Position numbers and translations under genes: made by a program. This document shows positions 42,525 through 48,882 of a DNA stretch of 64,000 bases, one piece after another. The notes beneath the pieces are model-generated. The model saw only the letters and a program-made list of their open reading frames with translations, was not told where the DNA came from and did not search any database. Where the stretch lies: NCBI GenBank assembly GCA_963821705.1, contig CAWGEV010000007.1, positions 682,001 to 746,000 on the forward strand, given 5' to 3'. Each line of letters starts with the position of its first letter. Positions within the stretch are counted from its first letter, which is position 1. The DNA comes from DASUPK01 sp963821705 (GTDB taxonomy: Bacteria > Actinomycetota > Thermoleophilia > Solirubrobacterales > 70-9).

Positions 42525-43835
42525 ATGCCGGCCTCGGCGCCGAACATCATCTACATCCATTCCCACGACACCGGTCGCTACGTGCAGCCGTACGGCTACC
42601 AGGTGCCGACGCCGAACATCCAGCTGCTGGCGGACCAGGGCGCCCTCTTCAGGAAGGCCTTCTGCGCCGCCCCCACGTGCTCGGGGAGCCGCGCCTCGCT
42701 CCTCACGGGCCAGTACTGCCACAACAACGGCATGCTCGGCCTTGCCCACCGCGGCTGGTCACTCAACGACTACGGCGAGCACCTCGTGCATCCGCTGCGC
42801 TCGGTGGGCTACCGCTCGGTCCTGATCGGGGAACAGCACATCTCGGAGGACCCGGCGGTGATCGGCTACGACGAGGTCATCGAGGTCGACAGCCACCACG
42901 CCCAGGACGTGGCCCCGATCACCACCGAGGCTCTGGAGGCCGCGTCCGAGCCGTTCTTCTTCTCGGTCGGCTTCTTCGAGACGCACCGGCAGTTTCGCGC
43001 GCCGACGTCCGTGCGCGACTCGCTCTACTCCCTGCCGCCTTCGAACCTGCCGGACACGCCCGACACGCGCAGGGACATGGCGGCGTTCAAGGCGAGCGCA
43101 AGGTCGCTGGACCAGGGGATCGGAGCGGTGCTGAACGCCCTGCACGACTTCGGGCTCACCGAGCGGACGCTGATCATCTGCACGACGGATCACGGCCTCG
43201 CCTTCCCCGGCGCGAAGGCGACGCTCTATGACCGCGGCACCGGCGTGATGCTGTTGATGCGCGGACCCGGGGGCTTCACCGGCGGCAAGGTCTACGACGC
43301 CATGGTCAGCCACCTCGACATCTACCCCACGCTCTGCGACCTCACCGGTGCGGAGCCGCCGGCCTTCCTTCAGGGGACCTCGCTGCTGCCCCTGGTCCGC
43401 GACGAGACCGATCGGATCCACGACGAGATCTTCACCGAGGTCACCTTCCACGCCGCCTACGAGCCGACGAGGGCCGTGCGGACGGAGCGCTGGAAGTACA
43501 TCCGCCGATTCGACGACAACGAGCATCCCGTGCTGGCCAACTGCGATGACAGCGCCAGCAAGGAGACGATGGTCGCGGCCGGCTGGGCGGACCAGATCGT
43601 CCCCGCGGAGCAGCTCTACGACCTCGTCCTCGACCCGAACGAGGCGCGCAACCTCGCCGAGGACCCGGGTTACGCGAACGTCGCGGCCGAGCTGCGGGAG
43701 AAGCTGGATGCCTGGATGAAGGAGACCGACGACCCGCTGCTCGACGGCCCCGTTCCGGTCCCGCCCGGCGCGGTGGTCAACGACCCCCACCAGGCCTCGC
43801 CCAACGACCCGCTCCAGACGGGCAGCCCCGCCTAG
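42525..43835 (+). CDS. Type I sulfatase (N-sulfoglucosamine sulfohydrolase-like)
   Basis: A 436-aa sulfatase. Cys52 of CSGSRASLLTG is the residue converted to formylglycine; the usual C/S-x-P-S-R has glycine in place of proline. The N-terminal metal site reads HSHDTGRYVQPYGY, as in bacterial relatives of heparan N-sulfatase, and CTTDHGLAFPGAK gives the second Asp-His site. No signal peptide is seen, so it is probably cytoplasmic. No sulfatase-modifying enzyme is in the window. The C-terminal 60 residues are proline-rich. Substrate unknown. Confidence 0.88.
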   Translation: MPASAPNIIYIHSHDTGRYVQPYGYQVPTPNIQLLADQGALFRKAFCAAPTCSGSRASLLTGQYCHNNGMLGLAHRGWSLNDYGEHLVHPLRSVGYRSVLIGEQHISEDPAVIGYDEVIEVDSHHAQDVAPITTEALEAASEPFFFSVGFFETHRQFRAPTSVRDSLYSLPPSNLPDTPDTRRDMAAFKASARSLDQGIGAVLNALHDFGLTERTLIICTTDHGLAFPGAKATLYDRGTGVMLLMRGPGGFTGGKVYDAMVSHLDIYPTLCDLTGAEPPAFLQGTSLLPLVRDETDRIHDEIFTEVTFHAAYEPTRAVRTERWKYIRRFDDNEHPVLANCDDSASKETMVAAGWADQIVPAEQLYDLVLDPNEARNLAEDPGYANVAAELREKLDAWMKETDDPLLDGPVPVPPGAVVNDPHQASPNDPLQTGSPA

Positions 43836-43847
43836 CTCGTCACTCGC

Positions 43848-44561
43848 TCAGGAGACCTGGGCGATCGCCGCCTGAACCTGAGCGAGCGTCGGGGACTCGA
43901 TCAGCTGGCGCGTGCCGTTCGGGCCGCCGACGACGACGGCAGGTGCCGCCGGCAGCTGGCGGTCCGCGGCGATCTTCTCGTCGTCCTTCAGCGTCTGCTC
44001 GACATCGGGTTCGTTCATGTCGCGCTGCCACTGCGCGACGTTGAAGTTGCCGACGCCGATGGCCCTGGCGATGTTGTTGAGGAAGTCCTGCGTCGCTCCG
44101 CCCTTCTTGGCCTGCTCCTGGTTGGCGAAGAAGAGCTCGATGAACTGCCACTCATCGTCCTGCTTCGCTGCCGCGACCGCCGCGTAGGCGCCCAGGAAGA
44201 ACCCGGACTCGGCGCTGATCGGGAAGTGGTGGTAGATCATCTGCACCTCCCCGGCGCGGACGGGACCGCGGATCAGGGGCACGATCACGTCCCGGTTCCA
44301 CTCCGAGCACGGGTCGCACTGCATGTCGTTGAAGACCTGGATGGTGACGGGTGCGTCGGGAGAGCCGAGCCGGTTGTTGTCCTGCTGGATCCCGCCGACG
44401 AGGCTCTGGGTCTCCTCCGCCCCCGTGATCTTGACCTGGCTGCCCTCGGTCCCCGTGCCCACCGAGATGCTGACGATCGCGAAGCCGACGACACCCAGCA
44501 CGATCGCCAGCGCGATCAGCCCGATCGGTCTCGGGCGCCAACGCGGAGCTTCCTCGTTCAT
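43848..44561 (-). CDS. Membrane-anchored DsbA-like thioredoxin-fold protein
   Basis: A 237-aa protein with a single N-terminal transmembrane helix (GLIALAIVLGVVGFAIVSIS) and an extracytoplasmic DsbA/thioredoxin domain. The redox motif CDPC is at Cys82-Cys85, and LPAAPAVVV contains the cis-proline region. It probably forms or reshuffles disulfides in exported proteins, and this window has several secreted proteins, one with a cysteine pair. The ATG overlaps the stop of a small upstream gene (ATGA). No DsbB/VKOR partner is nearby. Confidence 0.9.
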   Translation of the reverse strand: MNEEAPRWRPRPIGLIALAIVLGVVGFAIVSISVGTGTEGSQVKITGAEETQSLVGGIQQDNNRLGSPDAPVTIQVFNDMQCDPCSEWNRDVIVPLIRGPVRAGEVQMIYHHFPISAESGFFLGAYAAVAAAKQDDEWQFIELFFANQEQAKKGGATQDFLNNIARAIGVGNFNVAQWQRDMNEPDVEQTLKDDEKIAADRQLPAAPAVVVGGPNGTRQLIESPTLAQVQAAIAQVS

Positions 44562-44794
44562 CCCGCGACGGCCTTGTAGTAGCGGACCGCCAGCCCGGTG
44601 AGGAGGGTGCGGACCCCCTCGTCGATCGGAGTCTCGGTCTCGGCGGCCCAGTTGGCGAGCCCACGGGCCTCGATCGCCTCGCTGCGCTCCACGACCTCGT
44701 CGACCAGCTGCGGGTGCTGGTCGCAGAAGAAGGCCCCGATCGAGTAGAGATCCGTCTCCATCAGGGACTGGATGAAGGAGTCCGTGGTGCTCAT
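44558..44794 (-). CDS. Small uncharacterised protein upstream of the DsbA-like gene
   Basis: A 78-aa soluble helical protein (MSTTDSF... ending VRTLLTGLAVRYYKAVAG) with one cysteine (AFFCDQHPQ). No family is recognised. It starts at ATG 44794, chosen over in-frame ATG 44842, which would leave only 7 bp to the divergent NIF3 gene. It overlaps the DsbA-like gene by ATGA and is probably co-translated. A partner or chaperone role is only a guess from position. Confidence 0.7.
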   Translation of the reverse strand: MSTTDSFIQSLMETDLYSIGAFFCDQHPQLVDEVVERSEAIEARGLANWAAETETPIDEGVRTLLTGLAVRYYKAVAG

Positions 44795-44849
44795 GGCGGC
44801 ATGGTAGTTACGCTTAGTTCGAGGGTGCTCCGCAGGAGCCACCCGTCCT

Positions 44850-45614
44850 ATGCCGGCCTCCCGCGACGAGATCCTCGCTTTCTGCGACGACCTGCTCGAT
44901 GTCGGCTCGTTCGACGACTATGGCCCCAACGGATTGCAGGTCCCCGGTAAGGGGGAGGTCAACAGGATCGCAACGGGGGTGACCGCGAACCGCGAGCTGC
45001 TCGAGGCAGCGGTCGGCTCCGGGGCCGAGCTCGTCCTCACCCACCACGGCCTGCTCTGGGGCGCCGAGGTCTCCCCCCTCTCGGTGCCGATGGCCGCCAG
45101 GCTGCGGGCCCTGCTCTGCGCGGACGCGTCTCTCGCCGCCTACCACCTGCCGCTCGACGCCCACCCCGAGATCGGCAACAACGCACTGCTGCGCGACGCG
45201 CTCGGCCTCGAGGCTGACGAGCGCCCCTTCGGCCGGGCCAAGGGATCCGCAGTGGGAGCGATCGGGCGCTCCCCTGAGCCGATCGACGCGGCGGAGCTCG
45301 CGCGACGCCTTCAGGAGGCGGTCGGCCAGGAGCCTCTGGCGTTCGACTACGGGCCCGAGCGGATCTCCACCGTCGGCATCGTCACCGGCGGCGGTGCATT
45401 CGCCATCCACGAGGCCGGGCCGCTCGGCCTCGATGCGCTGGTCACCGGGGAGCCCAGCGAGCCGGTGATGGGCGAAGCCAGGGAGTACGGGGTCCACTTT
45501 CTGGCCGGCGGGCACTACGCCACCGAGACCTTCGGCATCCGGCGGCTCGGCGAGCTGGTGGCCGAGCGGTTCGAGGTCGAGCACGAGTTCATCGACGTGC
45601 CGAACCCCGTCTAG
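44850..45614 (+). CDS. NIF3/YbgI-family dinuclear metal protein
   Basis: A 254-aa protein of the NIF3 (GTP cyclohydrolase I type 2-like) family. Metal ligands are visible as the His pair in THHGLLWG, an Asp in YHLPLDAHP, and the C-terminal HYATE giving His and Glu. Family members form hexamers or larger rings around a two-metal site; enzymatic activity is poorly defined. The length is typical of the bacterial short form. It is followed by the hairpin repeat at 45614-45650, whose first base is the last base of the stop codon. Confidence 0.93.
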   Translation: MPASRDEILAFCDDLLDVGSFDDYGPNGLQVPGKGEVNRIATGVTANRELLEAAVGSGAELVLTHHGLLWGAEVSPLSVPMAARLRALLCADASLAAYHLPLDAHPEIGNNALLRDALGLEADERPFGRAKGSAVGAIGRSPEPIDAAELARRLQEAVGQEPLAFDYGPERISTVGIVTGGGAFAIHEAGPLGLDALVTGEPSEPVMGEAREYGVHFLAGGHYATETFGIRRLGELVAERFEVEHEFIDVPNPV

Positions 45615-45650
45615 CGGCCGCTCGTGGCCGCGATCTGATGGCGAAGTCGT
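45614..45650 (+). repeat. Dispersed hairpin repeat, copy B
   Basis: Same element as 25113-25148: GCGGCC hairpin then CTGATGGCGAAG, about 32 of 37 aligned positions identical. It starts at the NIF3 stop and could fold after that gene. No T-tract. Confidence 0.7.
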
Positions 45651-45681
45651 CCAATAGCCCCCGCAAACTGCGAGAAAATGA

Positions 45682-45709
45682 TTGACACGTCTCCCTGAAG
45701 CGATATACA
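45682..45709 (+). promoter_or_regulatory. Near-consensus sigma-70 promoter of the 58-aa gene
   Basis: TTGACA (45682-45687), a 16-bp spacer, then TATACA (45704-45709). It lies 46 bp upstream of the ATG at 45755, with GAGGAGAGGAG between. It is the best promoter match noticed in the window. Confidence 0.8.
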
Positions 45710-45754
45710 TGTTTTCCGGCGTATCCGGCGTTCACGAGGAGAGGAGTTGCCTAT

Positions 45755-45931
45755 ATGTCCGTTCACCTGACGCCCACTGAACTTGCCGAGGAGATGCACA
45801 TGAAGCGGCGCGACGTGCTGACCAAGTGCATCGAGATGAACGTCCCGGTCCTCAAGGGCCGGATCGACAAGACCCTCTTCGAATCCTCGCTGCGGGCGTT
45901 CCGGGCTCAGAAGCGGCAGGCCACCGCCTAG
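45755..45931 (+). CDS. 58-aa HTH-like small protein, possibly IF2-N-like
   Basis: A 58-aa protein (MSVHLTPTELAEEMHM..., ending FRAQKRQATA) preceded by GAGGAGAGGAG and a near-consensus promoter. The layout of two helices around a turn (LAEEMHMKRRDVLTKCIEMNVPV), followed by a short strand and another helix, resembles the N-terminal HTH-like domain of initiation factor IF-2 (ELAKELGxSxxELLxxLxxLGI). The tail is basic. A small nucleic-acid-binding protein is the likely class; the partner is unknown. Repeat elements follow it. Confidence 0.8.
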   Translation: MSVHLTPTELAEEMHMKRRDVLTKCIEMNVPVLKGRIDKTLFESSLRAFRAQKRQATA

Positions 45932-45935
45932 AGGA

Positions 45936-45959
45936 GAGGGTGCGCGTAAGCGCAACCCG
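45936..45959 (-). repeat. GGGTTGC/GCACCC bulged palindrome, copy 1
   Basis: Inverted copy of 46030-46055, starting 4 bp after the 58-aa gene stop. It can fold as a hairpin with one bulged base and loop GTAA, and pair with copy 2 across 70 bp. Confidence 0.65.
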
Positions 45960-46029
45960 ACTAATCCGGGGCAGCCAGCCTCAATACACTCCGTCTCACG
46001 GCCGCGATTGGGCGGCGTCCGACATGAAA

Positions 46030-46055
46030 CGGGTTGCGCCTTGCGGCGCACCCTC
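46030..46055 (+). repeat. GGGTTGC/GCACCC bulged palindrome, copy 2
   Basis: Same element as 57009-57044 in the same orientation (CGGGTTGC ... GCACCCTCGC), and inverted relative to 45936-45959. It sits 18 bp upstream of the acyl-CoA ligase start. Confidence 0.65.
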
Positions 46056-46072
46056 GCACAAGGGACAGAGAG

Positions 46073-47890
46073 ATGGAGACAGCGACCATCGCGGCAACCG
46101 GTAGCCCCGCGGAGTCCAGCACGCAGAGCAAGACCATCGCCGATCTCGCGCCGCTCGCGGCCCAGCGCCACGGCGACCTCAAAGCGATCACCTACAAGGA
46201 CCCCTCCGGGGAGTGGGTCTCGAAGACCTACCGCGAGGTGGGCGAGATCGTCCGTCAGCTCGCGCTCGGCCTGCTCGACCTCGGCATCGAGAAGGGAGAC
46301 AAGGTCTCGATCCTCGCCAATACCCGCCCCGAGTGGACCTACTTCGACTTCGCCGCCCTCAGCGTCGGCGCGACGGTGGTGCCGATCTATCAGACCAACT
46401 CGCCGGACGAGTGCCGGTACGTCCTCGAGAACTCGGACGCCAAGGCCGTGATCGTGGAGGACGACGAGCAGCTGGCCAAGATCGACGAGATCCGCGACCG
46501 GGTGCCCAAGCTGGAGCACGTGATCCGGATGGAGGGCTCCGGCGGCAGCGCCATCTCGATGGAAGAGCTGATCGAGGCCGGCTCGGGCCACTCCGACTCC
46601 GAGTGGGAGGCGCGCTGGCAGTCGGTCACCCCCGACGACATCTGCACCTTCATCTACACGTCGGGCACCACCGGGCCGCCCAAGGGCTGCGTGATCTCAC
46701 ACGGCAACTACCGCTCGATGGTCACGATGGCGCTCGACGAGAGCGTCCTCGACCGGAACACAACCACCTACCTCTTCCTGCCGCTGGCGCACTCCTTCGC
46801 GCTGCTGATCCAGTTCCTGAGCTTCGACCTGGGCGGCAACATCGCCTACTGGGAGCGGGATCCGCTCAAGATCATCCCGAACCTGGCCGAGGTGAAGCCG
46901 GACTACTTCCCGTCCGTCCCGCGCATCTTCGAGAAGATCTACACGGCCGCCACCGGCGAGGTCGAGAAGTCGGGCGGGCTCAAGAAGGTCGTCTTCAACT
47001 GGGCGATCGGCGTCGGCAGGAAGGTTCACGAGCGCGAGCGAGCCGGGAAGCCGGTCGGCTGGCTCCTGCGGAAGCAGTATGAGATCGCCGACAAGCAGGT
47101 GCTGTCCAAGATCCGCGCGCTGTTCGGCGGCAACATCAAGAACTGCGTCACCGGGGCGGCGCCTATCAACCCCGAGATCCTGCGGTTCTTCGATGCGGCC
47201 GGCGTCCTCGTCCTCGAGGGATGGGGCATGACCGAGACCGCGACCGCCGCCACGGTGGCCAGGCCGGATGCCTTCAAGTTCGGCAAGGTCGGCCGCGCCT
47301 TTGCGGGCTGCGAGATCAAGATCGCCGACGACGGCGAGATCCTGGTCAGAGGCCCGAACATCTTCCAGGGCTACTACAAGAACGAGGAGGCGACCCGGGA
47401 GACGCTCGAGGACGGCTGGCTCCACACCGGCGACATCGGCGAGCTCGACGCGGACGGGTACCTGTCGATCACCGGCCGCAAGAAGGACATCATCATCACT
47501 GCAGGTGGCAAGAACATCACGCCCGCGAACCTCGAGGCGGAGATCAAGCAGAGCCCGTACGTCTCGCAGTGCGTGGTCATCGGTGACCGGCGGCCGTACC
47601 TGGTCGCCCTGATCACGCTCGACATGGAGGAGTGCGCCAAGCTCTGCGAGGAGAGGGGCTGGCCCGCCGATCCCGCCGAGCTGCGGAAGAACCCGGAGAT
47701 GCGGGAGATGCTGCAGAAGCACCTCGACGCGGTCAACGAGAAGTTCGCTCGCGTGGAGCAGGTGAAGAAGTTCGAGATCCTGCCCCACGACCTCTCCCAG
47801 GAGACCGGCGAGCTGACGCCGACCCTGAAGGTGAAGCGCAACGTGGTCGCCGAGAAGTTCGAGAAGGACGTCGACGCCCTTTACGCGTAG
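46073..47890 (+). CDS. Long-chain fatty-acid-CoA ligase (AMP-dependent)
   Basis: A 605-aa ANL-superfamily ligase of the long-chain/FAA type. The P-loop-like YTSGTTGPPKG, the A5 motif GWGMTET, GDIGELDADGYLSITGRKKDI with the hinge aspartate, and LEAEIKQSP near the C-terminal domain are present. It activates fatty acids for beta-oxidation or lipid synthesis. ATG 46073 is preferred over an upstream in-frame TTG that lies inside the repeat; AGGGA precedes it. The glycerate kinase gene follows with almost no spacer. It fits the acyl-CoA genes elsewhere in the window. Confidence 0.95.
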   Translation: METATIAATGSPAESSTQSKTIADLAPLAAQRHGDLKAITYKDPSGEWVSKTYREVGEIVRQLALGLLDLGIEKGDKVSILANTRPEWTYFDFAALSVGATVVPIYQTNSPDECRYVLENSDAKAVIVEDDEQLAKIDEIRDRVPKLEHVIRMEGSGGSAISMEELIEAGSGHSDSEWEARWQSVTPDDICTFIYTSGTTGPPKGCVISHGNYRSMVTMALDESVLDRNTTTYLFLPLAHSFALLIQFLSFDLGGNIAYWERDPLKIIPNLAEVKPDYFPSVPRIFEKIYTAATGEVEKSGGLKKVVFNWAIGVGRKVHERERAGKPVGWLLRKQYEIADKQVLSKIRALFGGNIKNCVTGAAPINPEILRFFDAAGVLVLEGWGMTETATAATVARPDAFKFGKVGRAFAGCEIKIADDGEILVRGPNIFQGYYKNEEATRETLEDGWLHTGDIGELDADGYLSITGRKKDIIITAGGKNITPANLEAEIKQSPYVSQCVVIGDRRPYLVALITLDMEECAKLCEERGWPADPAELRKNPEMREMLQKHLDAVNEKFARVEQVKKFEILPHDLSQETGELTPTLKVKRNVVAEKFEKDVDALYA

Positions 47891-47894
47891 CTTC

Positions 47895-48860
47895 CTGGTC
47901 GTCCCCGACTCCTTCAAGGGGACGCTGAGCGCACGAGAGGTCGCTGACGCGATCGGCGCCGGGCTCGGCAGCGCCGGAGCGGAGGCCGACCTCTGTCCCG
48001 CCGGGGACGGCGGCGAGGGCACGATGGCGGTGCTGGTGGAGGCGATGGGCGGCGAGACGCGGAGCGCCTCGGCGCACGACCCTCTGGGCCGCCCGATCGA
48101 AGCGAGCTTCGGGCTTGTGCGCGACGGTTCGACGGCGGTCGTCGAGGTGGCGGCGGCCTCCGGCCTCGATCTGGTCGCTGAAGGCGAACGCGACGCCGAG
48201 CGGGGGAGCAGTGCCGGGACCGGAGAACTGGTCGTCGCGGCGGTCGAGGCGGGCGCCCGGCGCATCCTGGTCGCCGCCGGCGGCAGCGCGACCACCGACG
48301 GCGGACAGGGCGCGATCGAGGCGATCGAGGGCGCCGGGGGCCTGCGCGGCGCGAAGCTCGAGGTCCTCTGTGACGTCTCCCTCCCGTTCGAGCGGGCGGC
48401 GGAGGTGTTCGCGCCCCAGAAGGGCGCCTCACCGAACCAGGTGGAGCGGCTCACGTCGCGCCTGGTGGCGATGGCCGGCGCGCTGCCCCGGGACCCTCGC
48501 GGCAGGGCCATGACGGGGGCGGCGGGCGGCCTCTCCGGAGGCCTCTGGGCCGCCTTCGGCGCGCACCTGGTGCCCGGTGCGGCGTTCGTGCTCGGGATCC
48601 TCGGCTTCGACCGGCGCCTGGAGGACGCCGCCGCAGTGATCACCGGCGAGGGCCGGCTCGACGCCCAGAGCCGCGAAGGGAAGCTGACGGGCGAGGTCGC
48701 GCGGCGGTGTCGCGCCGCCGAGGTCCCGCTGCACGCGATCGTCGGTCAGGTGGCGATCGATGCGGAGGAGAGCCGCCTCCTGGGCCTGGCCTCGGTCGCC
48801 GAGGCCGGGACGCCGGGCGAGATCGCTGCCGCCGCGGAACGGATCGCCGGGGCTCAGTAG
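47895..48860 (+). CDS. Glycerate kinase without a canonical start codon
   Basis: Glycerate kinase family protein; 321 aa if read from CTG 47895. Motifs: PDSFKGTLSA near the N-terminus, DGGEGT, GSATTDGG, FAPQKGAS and ITGEGRLDAQS. It phosphorylates glycerate from photorespiratory or serine-type routes. The essential PDSFKG part lies upstream of the first ATG (48024), and no ATG, GTG or TTG exists in frame between 48024 and the in-frame stop at 47832. Translation may start at CTG or ACG close to the ligase stop, or the start may be damaged. It is shorter than E. coli GarK. Confidence 0.8.
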   Translation: MVVPDSFKGTLSAREVADAIGAGLGSAGAEADLCPAGDGGEGTMAVLVEAMGGETRSASAHDPLGRPIEASFGLVRDGSTAVVEVAAASGLDLVAEGERDAERGSSAGTGELVVAAVEAGARRILVAAGGSATTDGGQGAIEAIEGAGGLRGAKLEVLCDVSLPFERAAEVFAPQKGASPNQVERLTSRLVAMAGALPRDPRGRAMTGAAGGLSGGLWAAFGAHLVPGAAFVLGILGFDRRLEDAAAVITGEGRLDAQSREGKLTGEVARRCRAAEVPLHAIVGQVAIDAEESRLLGLASVAEAGTPGEIAAAAERIAGAQ

Positions 48861-48882
48861 GAACCGCGGAAAGCCGGCCGGA

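Noticed and set aside
45614..46055. CRISPR-like repeats around the 58-aa gene
   Set aside because: The repeats are inverted, few and unevenly spaced, with no spacer array and no cas genes.
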